Counted from the first letter of the stretch, positions 17,816 to 27,188 are shown. The stretch: DNA of 64,000 bases from an uncultured Prevotellaceae bacterium (GCA_946186505.1 CAMHNI010000013.1:1-64000), one strand, 5' to 3'. Program-made: numbers and translations. Notes: generated from the sequence alone by a model not told the origin.

Positions 17816-19153
17816 CTACACAATTCCCTGCGCCAGCATGGCCTTGGCCACCTTCATGAAGCCGGCAACATTGGCACCCTTGACATAGTTTATGTAGCCG
17901 TCAGACTCCTTGCCATATTTCACGCACTGCTCATGGATGCCAGACATAATCTGGTGCAGGCGGCGGTCAACCTCGTCGGCCGTCCAGCTGAGGCGCATGG
18001 AGTTCTGGCTCATCTCGAGTCCGCTGGTAGCTACGCCACCGGCGTTCACAGCCTTACCCGGTGCAAAGAGCTGATGGGCAGCGATGAACTTCTCGGCAGC
18101 CTCGGCCGTGCAGCCCATATTCGACACCTCAGCCACACAGAGCGGCTTATGAGCCAGTATCTGGTCGGCATCATCACCGTTCAGTTCGTTCTGGGTGGCA
18201 CAGGGCAGATAGATGTCAGCCTGCTGCTCCCACGGTTTCTTGCCGGGATAGAATGTCGAGCCCTCAAACTCCTCGGCATAAGGCTCGCAGACGTCATTGC
18301 CAGAGGCACGAAGCTCCAGCAGGTAGTCTATCTTCTCGGCATCGAGTCCGGCAGGGTCATAGATATAACCGTCAGGACCACTGATGGTAACAACCTTGGC
18401 ACCCAGTTCAGTAGCCTTCTTTGCAGCGCCCCATGCCACATTGCCAAAGCCCGACAGGGCCACCGTCTTGCCCTTGATGTCAAGTCCGTGCTCCGTCAGC
18501 ATCTGGTTGACGAAATAGAGGGCACCGTAGCCCGTAGCCTCTGGACGGAGGATAGAGCCGCCCCACTCCCGGCCTTTGCCGGTGAGCACGCCCTGGAACT
18601 GGTGGGTCAGCTTTTTGTACTGTCCATAGAGGTAGCCTATCTCACGTGCACCGACACCGATGTCACCGGCAGGCACATCCTCATCGGGACCGATATGGCG
18701 GTATAGTTCGGTCATAAACGCCTGGCAGAAGCGCATCACCTCCTGATCGCTCTTACCGCGGATACTGAAGTCTGAACCGCCCTTGCCGCCACCCATAGGC
18801 AGCGTTGTCAGCGCATTCTTGAAAGTCTGCTCGAAACCGAGGAATTTCAGAATACTGAGATTGACAGAGGCATGGAAACGCAGACCACCCTTGTACGGGC
18901 CAATAGCCGAGTTGAACTGTACACGGTAGCCGAGGTTCACCTGAACCTCGCCCTTGTCGTCAACCCAGGGCACACGGAACGTGATGATACGCTCAGGTTC
19001 CACGATACGTTCAACAATCTTTGCCTTCTCGAACTCAGGATGCTGGTTATAGACATCCTTAATGCTGTCGAGTACTTCGCGCACAGCCTGCAGATACTCC
19101 AGTTCGCCAGGATGCTTACGCTCCAGACCTTGCATGATTTTCTCAACTTCCAT
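17816..19153 (-). CDS. gdhA: NADP-type glutamate dehydrogenase
   Basis: 445 residues, the normal size for the hexameric bacterial enzyme that makes glutamate from 2-oxoglutarate, ammonia and NADPH (reversibly). The substrate region LPMGGGKGGSDF at residues 118-129 includes the catalytic lysine 124; the Rossmann part has LSGFGNVAWGAAKKA near residue 240; GAREIGYLYGQYK is also typical. NADP preference is assigned by family resemblance (S50I clade), not from a decisive residue. It has its own -7 box at 19213-19220 and a palindrome in the leader. The stop abuts a repeat hairpin that may help terminate the message. Confidence 0.96.
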   Translation of the reverse strand: MEVEKIMQGLERKHPGELEYLQAVREVLDSIKDVYNQHPEFEKAKIVERIVEPERIITFRVPWVDDKGEVQVNLGYRVQFNSAIGPYKGGLRFHASVNLSILKFLGFEQTFKNALTTLPMGGGKGGSDFSIRGKSDQEVMRFCQAFMTELYRHIGPDEDVPAGDIGVGAREIGYLYGQYKKLTHQFQGVLTGKGREWGGSILRPEATGYGALYFVNQMLTEHGLDIKGKTVALSGFGNVAWGAAKKATELGAKVVTISGPDGYIYDPAGLDAEKIDYLLELRASGNDVCEPYAEEFEGSTFYPGKKPWEQQADIYLPCATQNELNGDDADQILAHKPLCVAEVSNMGCTAEAAEKFIAAHQLFAPGKAVNAGGVATSGLEMSQNSMRLSWTADEVDRRLHQIMSGIHEQCVKYGKESDGYINYVKGANVAGFMKVAKAMLAQGIV

Positions 19154-19186
19154 AGTGTAGTGATTTAAAAGGTTTTTGTTAGTCAG

Positions 19187-19201
19187 ATAACATTATGTTA
19201 T
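19187..19201. promoter_or_regulatory. palindrome in the gdhA leader
   Basis: ATAACAT-T-ATGTTAT, 7-bp arms around one base, about 12 nt downstream of the -7 box, so near +5 to +20. It could be an operator for nitrogen control; no known site is recognised. Confidence 0.35.
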
Positions 19202-19212
19202 TATTTATGCTG

Positions 19213-19220
19213 CAAAAATA
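19213..19220 (-). promoter_or_regulatory. -7 box of gdhA
   Basis: Minus-strand TATTTTTG (TAnnTTTG), about 60 nt before the ATG. Confidence 0.6.
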
Positions 19221-19306
19221 GGAAAAATATCCATAACTTCCAAGGGAAAAAGCAAAAAAATTTCCACTTAGCTTACATTTTTCTACTTTGAAGAGTTAAG
19301 GAGTTA

Positions 19307-20749
19307 TTACACTTCGCTCTTTTGCTGCGTTTCGGGCCAGTTTACCAGATACAGCTTGTCAGTGGCACGGGTAAACGCGGTATAGAGCCAATGTATGTAG
19401 TCGGGGGTGAGCATGTCGTCGGTCATGTAGCCCTGGTCCAGATAAACGTGTGACCACTGTCCGCCCTGAGCCTTGTGACAAGTGACGGCATAGGCGAACT
19501 TCACCTGCAAGGCATTGTAGTAGCGGTCCTGCTTCAGTTTCTTCAGTCGGTCGCTCTTCAGGGCGACGTCCTGGTAGTCTTCAAGTACCTTATTATATAA
19601 TAAGGTCTGCTGCTCACGAGTCAGTGAGGACGACTCGGAGGTGAGCGTATCGAGCAGCACGGTAGCCGTCAGCTCGTAGTCGTCATAGTCGGGCAGCCGC
19701 ATGGTGACCTCGGCGAAACGGAACCCATAGAGTTCGTGGACACCACGGATGCGCTGCACGGTGGCCACATCACCATTGGCCAGGAAACTGATGCCTTGAG
19801 GCTGCTGCCCGTCTGCCCCCAACCAATAGTAGTTGTTCTTCACAATCATCAGACGGTCGCCACGACACAATTCGTCTTCACGGTCAAGGACGGTGCGACG
19901 GATGCCCTGATTATAGATGTTGGCCCGCTTGTTGCTGCGGGTAATGACTATGGTGTCATCCAGCCCGACGCGACTATAGCTGGTAGCCAGCGACTCTATC
20001 AGCTCGTCACCGGGAACCATCTGAATATCCCTGAAGCCCTGGAACAGGACACAAGGCAACTGGGTCATGGCATCGTGGGTAATCATCTGGCGGATGACGG
20101 TGGCGTTGTAAAGGATGCCCGACTCCTGCGACTGGCGCAGCACCTCATTGAGACTGGCCTCAAAGACTTTCATGCCGTAGTAGCGGAGGACCGATGGCAT
20201 CAAGGCAGGGCTCTCCTCTTCGCCCACAGGCGGCAGCTGGGCACGGTCGCCAATAAGCAGCAGGCGGCAATTGGAGTCCGTGCCATAAACAAACTCCACC
20301 AGATCGTCGAGCAGCCTACCAGAACCGAATGTGGCTTCACTGCCCGTCTGGTTGCTGATCATTGACGCCTCGTCAACAATAAACAAGGTATCACGATGCA
20401 GATTGACGTTCAGGTTGAAGGCCGAATGGCTTTCACCAACCGTCTGCTGCCGGTAAATACGACGATGGATGGTGTAGGCCGGATGGCCGGCATTGAGCGA
20501 GAACACCTTTGCGGCTCGACCCGTAGGTGCCAACAGCACCATCTTCTGCTTCAGTCCGGCCAAGGCCCTGACGAAGGCCCCGGCCAGCGTGGTCTTGCCC
20601 GTGCCGGCCGAACCGGTGAACAGCATGGCCGAATGACTGTCACGGCTGGTCATGAAGTCGGCAAAAACACCGATTGCCACCTCCTGTTCAGCAGTAGGCA
20701 TCAGCCCTAACGACTGTGTGATGCGATATTTTAGCTCGTCACCTATCAT
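19307..20749 (-). CDS. RecD/Pif1-like superfamily 1 DNA helicase
   Basis: 480 residues from the ATG at 20749 (MIGDELKYRITQSLG). Walker A is FTGSAGTGKTTLAG (residues 46-53 core), Walker B with LFIVDEASM lies near residue 120, a Q-x-R motif IGDRAQLPPVGEEESP near 175-190, and the UvrD_C_2 end has AYAVTCHKAQGGQW and YTAFTRATDKLYLVNW. This is the arrangement of the short RecD2-like helicases common in Bacteroidota. The frame extends 18 codons further upstream but that segment overlaps the promoter, so the inner ATG is preferred. Biological role beyond ATP-dependent DNA unwinding is not established from sequence. Confidence 0.9.
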   Translation of the reverse strand: MIGDELKYRITQSLGLMPTAEQEVAIGVFADFMTSRDSHSAMLFTGSAGTGKTTLAGAFVRALAGLKQKMVLLAPTGRAAKVFSLNAGHPAYTIHRRIYRQQTVGESHSAFNLNVNLHRDTLFIVDEASMISNQTGSEATFGSGRLLDDLVEFVYGTDSNCRLLLIGDRAQLPPVGEEESPALMPSVLRYYGMKVFEASLNEVLRQSQESGILYNATVIRQMITHDAMTQLPCVLFQGFRDIQMVPGDELIESLATSYSRVGLDDTIVITRSNKRANIYNQGIRRTVLDREDELCRGDRLMIVKNNYYWLGADGQQPQGISFLANGDVATVQRIRGVHELYGFRFAEVTMRLPDYDDYELTATVLLDTLTSESSSLTREQQTLLYNKVLEDYQDVALKSDRLKKLKQDRYYNALQVKFAYAVTCHKAQGGQWSHVYLDQGYMTDDMLTPDYIHWLYTAFTRATDKLYLVNWPETQQKSEV

Positions 20750-20767
20750 TATTTCAAAAATTATTTG

Positions 20768-20788
20768 TACCTTTGCGGCGCAAAAATA
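20768..20788. promoter_or_regulatory. overlapping divergent promoters
   Basis: A plus-strand -7 box TACCTTTG (20768-20775) faces the small peptide and DUF3822 gene, and a minus-strand box TATTTTTG (20781-20788) faces the helicase. They are 5 bp apart, so two polymerases could not occupy both sites at once. Confidence 0.6.
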
Positions 20789-20802
20789 CAAAAAAAATTG
20801 CA

Positions 20803-20898
20803 ATGCAAGTCACAAACAGAGCGATAAATGTGGTATTGGCCCTGACAGCGGCCGCCCTGCTGGCCATTTGCGGGGCAAGTATTGCATCTGTATTGTAG
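20803..20898 (+). CDS. 31-residue single-helix membrane peptide
   Basis: The frame starts MQVTNRAINVV and continues as an uninterrupted hydrophobic helix (LALTAAALLAICGAS) to the stop at 20898. It lies 28 nt downstream of a perfect -7 box and 10 nt upstream of the DUF3822 gene, so it is the first gene of the unit. The composition is that of a small inner-membrane protein with the N-terminus inside. It could instead be a leader peptide for the next gene. No family is recognised. Confidence 0.6.
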   Translation: MQVTNRAINVVLALTAAALLAICGASIASVL

Positions 20899-20908
20899 GT
20901 AGAAAGCT

Positions 20909-21733
20909 ATGAGCAACGAACTGAACCAACAAGTCGGCAAGGGGCGCATCGTCATACGCATCGGACAGCACCACCTGTCATTCTCTACCTTCGATGCCAC
21001 CCGGGCTGAAGCCCCCATCACCTACGAGCCGTATGTGGTGAAAAGCAACATGTCGATAGCGGCCAACCTGCGCGAGGCACTCAAGGGGGCCGGACTGGCG
21101 CAGGTGGGCATCAGCAAGGCCATGGTGCTGATTGATGCCCCGGTGCTGCTGATTCCCGTGGAGGTGTTCGAGGAGGCGAAGATGGCAGTGATGTACCACC
21201 AGTCCTTCCCCTGCAGGGAACAAGAGCAGGTGCTCTACAACGTGCTGCCCGACCTGAATGCCGTTGCCGTGTTCTCTGTCAACAAGGACCTGAAGCTGGT
21301 GCTCGACGACAACTTTGCCGATGTCAGAACCACGGCAGCCATGTCGCCAGTCTGGCGCCACCTGCACCGGCGTTCGTTCACCAGCACACGTAACAAGCTG
21401 TACGGCTATCTCCACGACCAGAAGATAGACGTGTTCTCGTTCCACCAGAACAGGTTCAAGTTCTATAACCAGTTTGAGACCACCCGTTCGGCTGACGCGC
21501 TCTATTTCCTGCTCTATGTGTGGAAGCAGTTGATGCTAAGTCAGGAACGCGACGAGCTGCACCTGGTAGGCGACGGTCTGACCGACGGACAGGACGAACT
21601 GGCAAACAAGCTGCGCCGCTATCTGCAAAACGTGTTTGTCATCAACCCCTCGGCCGAATTCAACCGTGCCCCGGCCACCAAGGTCAAGGGCATGCCTTTC
21701 GACCTGGTCACACTATTCACCAAAGGACGATGA
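20909..21733 (+). CDS. DUF3822 family protein
   Basis: 274 residues. The sequence resembles the Bacteroidota DUF3822 family, whose fold recalls the actin/FtsA-like ATPases: an N-terminal half with IRIGQHHLSFSTFD and a C-terminal half beginning near KLYGYLHDQKIDVFSFHQNR. No signal peptide or membrane helix. The gene commonly lies next to rsmD in Bacteroidales as it does here (4-nt ATGA overlap), which points to coupled translation. Biochemical function is unknown. Confidence 0.8.
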   Translation: MSNELNQQVGKGRIVIRIGQHHLSFSTFDATRAEAPITYEPYVVKSNMSIAANLREALKGAGLAQVGISKAMVLIDAPVLLIPVEVFEEAKMAVMYHQSFPCREQEQVLYNVLPDLNAVAVFSVNKDLKLVLDDNFADVRTTAAMSPVWRHLHRRSFTSTRNKLYGYLHDQKIDVFSFHQNRFKFYNQFETTRSADALYFLLYVWKQLMLSQERDELHLVGDGLTDGQDELANKLRRYLQNVFVINPSAEFNRAPATKVKGMPFDLVTLFTKGR

Positions 21734-22260
21734 GAATCATCACAGGCATATACAAGGGACGGCACTTCGACATACCCCGCTCGTTCAAGGCAAGACCGAC
21801 GACCGACTTTGCCAAGGAGAACATCTTCAACGTGCTGACAGGTTACCTTGACTTTGAGGGAACGGCGGCACTCGACCTCTTCTCAGGCACGGGCAGCATC
21901 TCACTGGAACTGGTGTCACGCGGCTGCAGCCGTGTGGTGAGCATCGAACAGGACCGTGACCACCATCGGTTTATTACAGACTGTCTGAAAAAGCTGGATA
22001 CCAGTGTCTGTGTACCGATAAGAGGTGATGCCTTCCGTTTCATCAAAAGCTGCAAGCAGCAGTTTGACTTCATCTTTGCCGACCCACCCTACGCTTTGAA
22101 GGAACTGCCGACCATACCAGACCTTATCTTTGAGAAGGGTTTGCTCAAGGAAGGCGGCATCTTTGTCTTCGAACATGGTAAAGACCACGACTTCAGCGGC
22201 AGTCCCCATTTTGTAGAACATCGTAGCTATGGAAGCGTAAACTTTTCTATTTTCCAATAA
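21730..22260 (+). CDS. rsmD: 16S rRNA m2G966 methyltransferase
   Basis: 176 residues from the ATG at 21730, overlapping the DUF3822 stop by 4 nt. A longer reading of the frame exists but lies inside the upstream gene. RsmD methylates N2 of G966 in 16S rRNA using SAM. The N-terminus MRIITGIYKGRHFDIP, the family phrase RPTTDFAKENIFNVL, SAM motif I ALDLFSGTGSISLEL (residues 47-61) and the catalytic DPPY at 118-121 are all present. Length is normal. Confidence 0.95.
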   Translation: MRIITGIYKGRHFDIPRSFKARPTTDFAKENIFNVLTGYLDFEGTAALDLFSGTGSISLELVSRGCSRVVSIEQDRDHHRFITDCLKKLDTSVCVPIRGDAFRFIKSCKQQFDFIFADPPYALKELPTIPDLIFEKGLLKEGGIFVFEHGKDHDFSGSPHFVEHRSYGSVNFSIFQ

Positions 22261-22261
22261 C

Positions 22262-25200
22262 ATGTTATCAACCTTATTATCAACAGTCTTAATCATTAAC
22301 GAACTTATGGCCTCCAACGCTGGGGCCGTCTCAAAGGGCGAACCCGTTTTCAGCCCTGCCTATAATTTCGACAGCTGGATTGAAGTGTATAACCCTGGCG
22401 ACCAGGCCGTAAACCTGGGCGGATGGTACTTGAGCGACGACGAGCAGAACCTGAAGCGCTGGCAGATGCCCAGCAACATTGGCAGTGTGAAGGCAAAAGG
22501 CTTCACAACCATCTGGCTGGGTTCCAACGATATCAAGACCACCCAAGCACCGTTCAAACTCGACTGCGACGGCGGCACCATCTACCTGAGCGACAAGGAG
22601 GGCAACCTCGTCGTCAGCCAGCAGTACCCCAAAGGCAAGAGCCGCACGGCTTGGGCCCGTAAGACCGACGGCGGCGAGGAATGGGGCTGGACGGACAACG
22701 CCACCCCCGGCGAGAGCAACGAAGGAGCCGTATTTGCTGAGGAACGCCTCGACGCTCCTGTCGTCAGCAAGGGGAGCACGCTGTTTAGCAATAGCATCAG
22801 TGTGAAAGTCAACATTCCTGAGGGCACTACGCTGATGTACACCACCGACGGTAGTCTGCCCATTTCAATGGCAGGCTTCTCACCTTGGAAGAACGTTGTG
22901 AAGAACGGCGACTGTGAAGGCACTGATGCCAGCAACCTCGTCAGCAAGAATGGTGGCAGCACCAGTACTGTGAAAAAGATAACCGATGGAGCTGGTGTCA
23001 ATGACTCACGCGGCATCAAGGTACAGGCTGTGGCCAGCGCCACCAACGAAGAGGCGGCACAGTTCTTTGTCTATACCCCCAACCGCACATGGCAGAAGGG
23101 CGAGAAATACCGTTTCCGCATGAAGGTGCGTGCCGACAAGGCTGCCACCATCACCATCAAGGCTTACAGGAAACCTGGTGACAAGATTGGTGAAAACATG
23201 CTGGGCGGCAGTTACAACGTGACCACTGAGTGGACGGAAATCAACTACGAGGGTACACTCACGGCCAAACAAGCAGGTGAAAAACAGGATTGGTTTTTCA
23301 CGACCTACACGCTGCAAGCCATCGGCTTCAACCTGAACAAGGTCAAGGAGGACAACACCTTCTACTTCGACGACATCGTGTGGGAGGAGTATGACAACAG
23401 CTTCTCGAGCATGGAGAGCACAAACGGACAGTTCACCTTCAACGAGACAACGAACCTCACCGTCCGTCTGTTCAAAGAGGGTTTCCTGCCCAGCGTCCCT
23501 GTGACACGCAGCTACATCAAGACCTCGAACAAATATACGCTGCCCATCGTCTCCATCGTTGGCGACCAGCGCTACTTCACCGACCCGAAGATAGGCTTCG
23601 ACTGCGAAGGTGACGGCACCAACGGCAAGACCGGCAACGGACAGACCACCCCCCGCAACTACAACCAGCCGTGGGACCGCCCGGTGAACTTCTCGTACAT
23701 GAGTCCTAAGGGGGAGATGCTCCACAATCAGGATGTCAACATCAAGGTGTCGGGCGGATGGACACGCTCGCAGCAGTTCCGATCGTTCAAGCTGAAAGCC
23801 AGCAAGATATTCGACGGCCAGAACCGCTTCGACTACTCTTTCTTCCCACAGAAACCCTATATCCGTAATAAAACCCTGTTGGTACGCAACGGCGGTAACG
23901 ATGTATGGGCCAACGATGCCCGCTTCATGGATCCTGCCCTTGAGACTGTAATCCAGCGCTCGGGCATCGACCTCGATGTGCAGTCCTACGTACCTATTAT
24001 AGAATATGTGAACGGTGAACTGCGCGGCGTGCTCAACCTGCGCGAGCCAAACAACGACGACTTCGCCTACGCCAACTGGGGCTACGACGACGAGGAGCTC
24101 GACGCCTTTGAGAACATGGTGATGAAGAACGGCAACGACAGCGTGCTCAACCGCATCTTTGAACTGGCCGAGAAAGCCACCGACGACACAGCCTACAACG
24201 AGCTGAAGACGCTGCTCGACATCGACGAGTTCACCAACTACATGGCCGTCACCATGTTCCTCGACAACGACGACTGGCCCAATAACAACATGAAGGCCTA
24301 CCGCAGTCAGAATGGCGGTCGATACCGTTTCATCAGCTTCGACCTTGACTATGCTTTTGCCTCGCGCAACTTCAACAAGGACGGCGACGACCCCTTCAAG
24401 TACTTCGTGCGCTTCAAGGATGCCGACCAGGTCTATAGCGAGGGCAACCTCAACAAGGAGATTGTCAACCTGCTGCTCAACCTCTTGGGCCGTGACGAGT
24501 TCCGCCGCAAGTTCATCGACACCTTCTGTCTGGTGGGCGGCAGTGTCTTCGAGCCGACCCGTGCCGGCAAGATTGTCGATGAGCTCGTGGGCAACGTAAA
24601 GGATATGTGCCAGCTGATGAAGAATATCGTCGGCTGGGGCGGTGTCAGCAGCGGCAACAACGTCGAAAAGACTGCCAACGTCATTAAAACCAAACTCAGC
24701 GGACGCTCGAAGAAGATGGCCAACCACCTGAAGAACTTCTCATACGCCAAGCTCAGCACCAGTGCACAGGCCGTGACACTCAGCGCCGATACCGAGGGTG
24801 CGAACCTCTACGTCAACGGTCTGAAGGTGCCGTACGCCGACTTCAACGGCCACCTCTTCGCACCAGTGCAGCTGCGTGCCGAGGCCCCTGCCGGCTATCG
24901 CTTTGCCGGATGGAAGAAAGGTGGAAGCATCGTCTCTACCGATGCCGAGATGAGTCTGCCCGCCGACAACACCCTTAGCATGACGGCCACCTTCACCCCG
25001 TTCAGCGAGGATGAGCGCCAGACAGCGGGTATCACGCCTGTCCGCATCAATGAGGTGAGCGCCGCCAACAACATCCACGTCAACGAGTTCTTCAAGCGCA
25101 ACGACTGGGTAGAGCTGTATAACACCACCTCGAAGCCCGTCGATGTCGAAGGCATGTACCTGACAGACAACGTCAGCAAACCGAAGAAATACCAGATAAC

Positions 25201-25771
25201 CAAGGGCAGCACCACGGCATCGACCGTTATTCCTGCACATGGCTACCTCATCGTCTGGTGCGACAAGCTGGAGCCGGAGTCCCAGTTGCATGCCCAGTTC
25301 AAACTGGCTGCAGAAGGCGGAGACGTCATGCTGACGGCCTCAGACGAATCGTGGAGCGACAGGATGACCTATACCGAACATAAAGATGACCAGACCGTAG
25401 GCCGCTATCCTGACGGCAGTTCACAGGTCTATGTCATGAACGTACCCACCATCGCCCAAGCTAACCTCAAGTCGAGCTACGTCATCGGTGTCAGCCAGAC
25501 AGACGCAACAGGTATCAGTGATCTGGCTGCCAACAACGAAGCCCTTACCGTTCGCTACGCCAATGGCCGCCTCTTCATCTGTGGATCAGCCGAAGGCGGA
25601 AAAGTGCAAGTGCGCGTCGTCGGTCTCTCTGGCCAGACTGTTGCGACAGTCTCTGCCAGTCTCACCACCGGTCAAGCCGAAACTGACCTCAGCGACTTGC
25701 CTACTGCCGTCTATATAGCCACAGTAACCGATGACCACGGTCACAAGACAAACCTCAAGTTTGTAAGATAG
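22262..25771 (+). CDS. CotH-kinase and lamin-tail surface protein
   Basis: 1169 residues, starting one base after the rsmD stop. Order: lamin-tail domain (about 10-120; IINELMASN ... WIEVYNPGDQAVNLGGWYLSDD), a chitobiase-type segment (about 165-205; LMYTTDGSLP), an inserted carbohydrate-binding-like module (about 210-380), CotH kinase domain (about 425-800; LPIVSIVGDQRYF, VNIKVSGGWTRSQ, YRFISFDLDYAF), a second lamin-tail domain (about 920-1060; INEVSAANN) and a sorting-like C-terminus (VQVRVVGLSGQTV ... VYIATVTDD). The N-terminus MLSTLLSTVLIINELM has no basic residues and runs straight into the first domain, so a normal Sec signal is not obvious; no better start is available. CotH proteins phosphorylate proteins in spores; substrates in Bacteroidota are unknown. 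Confidence 0.87.
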   Translation: MLSTLLSTVLIINELMASNAGAVSKGEPVFSPAYNFDSWIEVYNPGDQAVNLGGWYLSDDEQNLKRWQMPSNIGSVKAKGFTTIWLGSNDIKTTQAPFKLDCDGGTIYLSDKEGNLVVSQQYPKGKSRTAWARKTDGGEEWGWTDNATPGESNEGAVFAEERLDAPVVSKGSTLFSNSISVKVNIPEGTTLMYTTDGSLPISMAGFSPWKNVVKNGDCEGTDASNLVSKNGGSTSTVKKITDGAGVNDSRGIKVQAVASATNEEAAQFFVYTPNRTWQKGEKYRFRMKVRADKAATITIKAYRKPGDKIGENMLGGSYNVTTEWTEINYEGTLTAKQAGEKQDWFFTTYTLQAIGFNLNKVKEDNTFYFDDIVWEEYDNSFSSMESTNGQFTFNETTNLTVRLFKEGFLPSVPVTRSYIKTSNKYTLPIVSIVGDQRYFTDPKIGFDCEGDGTNGKTGNGQTTPRNYNQPWDRPVNFSYMSPKGEMLHNQDVNIKVSGGWTRSQQFRSFKLKASKIFDGQNRFDYSFFPQKPYIRNKTLLVRNGGNDVWANDARFMDPALETVIQRSGIDLDVQSYVPIIEYVNGELRGVLNLREPNNDDFAYANWGYDDEELDAFENMVMKNGNDSVLNRIFELAEKATDDTAYNELKTLLDIDEFTNYMAVTMFLDNDDWPNNNMKAYRSQNGGRYRFISFDLDYAFASRNFNKDGDDPFKYFVRFKDADQVYSEGNLNKEIVNLLLNLLGRDEFRRKFIDTFCLVGGSVFEPTRAGKIVDELVGNVKDMCQLMKNIVGWGGVSSGNNVEKTANVIKTKLSGRSKKMANHLKNFSYAKLSTSAQAVTLSADTEGANLYVNGLKVPYADFNGHLFAPVQLRAEAPAGYRFAGWKKGGSIVSTDAEMSLPADNTLSMTATFTPFSEDERQTAGITPVRINEVSAANNIHVNEFFKRNDWVELYNTTSKPVDVEGMYLTDNVSKPKKYQITKGSTTASTVIPAHGYLIVWCDKLEPESQLHAQFKLAAEGGDVMLTASDESWSDRMTYTEHKDDQTVGRYPDGSSQVYVMNVPTIAQANLKSSYVIGVSQTDATGISDLAANNEALTVRYANGRLFICGSAEGGKVQVRVVGLSGQTVATVSASLTTGQAETDLSDLPTAVYIATVTDDHGHKTNLKFVR

Positions 25772-25789
25772 ACTGCCAAGGAGAAAAAA

Positions 25790-25825
25790 GAATTGAGAGA
25801 GAGTTAATCAACTCTCTCTCAATTC
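25790..25825. terminator. bidirectional terminator
   Basis: A perfect 16-bp stem (GAATTGAGAGAGAGTT and its complement) with loop AATC between convergent genes. The minus strand continues with a T-rich tract (TTTTTTCTCC), so it mainly ends the efflux operon, and it can also end the CotH gene. Confidence 0.85.
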
Positions 25826-25834
25826 CAAATATTA

Positions 25835-27052
25835 TTATTCATGTCGGATAGCCTCAATCGGATCCATATTAGCAGCCTTCTGGGCTGGAATATAACCGAA
25901 GAGGACGCCAATGCAGACGCAAACGAAGAACGATACGTATATAGACCAGGCAGGAACGGTGGACGGCATGCCGAACGTAGGTAGGAATGCACTGGCTCCA
26001 CACCCGACGAAGATACCTAACAAGCCGCCCGTTACAGATATCAATACCGACTCTATGAGGAACTGCAGGGAGATGACAGGTCCCGTAGCGCCAACGGCCA
26101 TGCGAAGACCAATCTCCTTGGTGCGCTCAGTGACGGAGACCAGCATGATGTTCATGATGCCGATACCGGCAACAAGCAAAGAGAAGGCAGCTGCCACGAC
26201 GAGGATAAGCGTCACCGTATCCATTGTACTCGACATGGTCTCCATCATCTCAGCCTGCGAGCGGATGGTAAAATCGTCATCAGCATCTTCCTTCAACTTG
26301 TGGTTGTCGCGCAGAATCTGGGTCAGCTCTTCAATAGCAGCGTCCGAGAGTTCCTCGGTAACAGCAGAGCAGACAATACTGGAGAACCATGTCTGGGCAG
26401 CAACACGCTTCATGACCGTGGTGTAGGGAGCCACCATAACGTTGTCCTGATCCATGCCCCACGAGTTATATCCCTTTGACTTCAGTACTCCAACAATACG
26501 CATGGGAATGCTCTTGAAACGGATGGTCTTACCGATGGGATCTACGTTGTCACCAAAAAGTTCCTTGACGATAGTCGCCCCTACAACCACGACTTTGGCA
26601 GCCTTCTTGATATCCTCCTCAGTGAAGCACTCACCCTCCTCAACATCCCATTGCTTGATTTCAAGATACTCAGGCGACTCACCGTAGAGTGACGTATTGG
26701 TGTTGTTATTGCCATAGATAACCTGTCCAGAGGCGGTCACCTCTGGAGATACCTTGGTCACAAACCGCTTTTCACGGATGATGCGCTCGTAGTCAGACAT
26801 CTTTAACGTCTGCATGGCCGAAGGATCCTGACGGACACCGCCACGCATGTCGGCACCAGGCCGGATGGTCAGCAGGTTGGTACCCATGGTCGATAGTTCC
26901 TGCCGGATGCTCTCCTTGGAACCTTGTCCGATAGCCATCATGATGATGACGGCGGCCACACCGATGATGATACCCAGCATCGAGAGGAATGACCGCATCT
27001 TGTTATTGGCAACGGCCTTCAGGCTTACTTTAAATAGGTTCAGTATGTTCAT
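25835..27052 (-). CDS. MacB-type ABC transporter permease
   Basis: 405 residues from the ATG at 27052 (MNILNLFKVSLKAVANNKMR); an upstream in-frame TTG lies in a repeat. Topology is that of MacB/FtsX-type permeases: helix 1 (FLSMLGIIIGVAAVIIMMA), a large periplasmic domain (about residues 45-270), then three helices (TLILVVAAAFSLLVAGIGIM, ISLQFLIESVLISVTGG and a last one before FGYIPAQKAANMDPIEAIRHE). With the ATPase, the periplasmic adaptor and TolC of this operon it should form a tripartite pump for periplasmic substrates. The ATPase is a separate gene here, unlike E. coli MacB. Confidence 0.93.
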   Translation of the reverse strand: MNILNLFKVSLKAVANNKMRSFLSMLGIIIGVAAVIIMMAIGQGSKESIRQELSTMGTNLLTIRPGADMRGGVRQDPSAMQTLKMSDYERIIREKRFVTKVSPEVTASGQVIYGNNNTNTSLYGESPEYLEIKQWDVEEGECFTEEDIKKAAKVVVVGATIVKELFGDNVDPIGKTIRFKSIPMRIVGVLKSKGYNSWGMDQDNVMVAPYTTVMKRVAAQTWFSSIVCSAVTEELSDAAIEELTQILRDNHKLKEDADDDFTIRSQAEMMETMSSTMDTVTLILVVAAAFSLLVAGIGIMNIMLVSVTERTKEIGLRMAVGATGPVISLQFLIESVLISVTGGLLGIFVGCGASAFLPTFGMPSTVPAWSIYVSFFVCVCIGVLFGYIPAQKAANMDPIEAIRHE

Positions 27053-27057
27053 AAAAA

Positions 27058-27087
27058 GCCCACCCAAGCCCTCCCAAAGGGAGGGAT
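27058..27087 (-). repeat. REP-like palindrome copy 1 (reverse orientation)
   Basis: Minus strand: CCCTCCC-TTT-GGGAGGG followed by CTTGGGTGGGCTT. A degenerate copy directly before the permease ATG. Confidence 0.7.
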
Positions 27088-27145
27088 GTTTAGTTACATA
27101 CAGGGTGCTCCATTATTAATTATACAATCATTATTATTATCACTA

Positions 27146-27186
27146 ATCTCTCCCCTCCCTCACAGGGAGGGGCTGGGGGAGAGTCT
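27146..27186 (+). repeat. REP-like palindrome copy 2 (forward orientation)
   Basis: CCCCTCCCT and AGGGAGGGG around CAC, followed by CTGGGGGAGAGTCTTC, ending at the stop of the ATPase gene. With copy 1 it makes a head-to-head pair between permease and ATPase. Confidence 0.85.
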
Positions 27187-27188
27187 TC

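Noticed and set aside
23006..24727. 573-codon open frame on the minus strand
   Set aside because: It is antisense to the well-supported CotH protein. Its translation is a Val/Leu/Gly/His-rich shadow without domains, and no promoter faces it.
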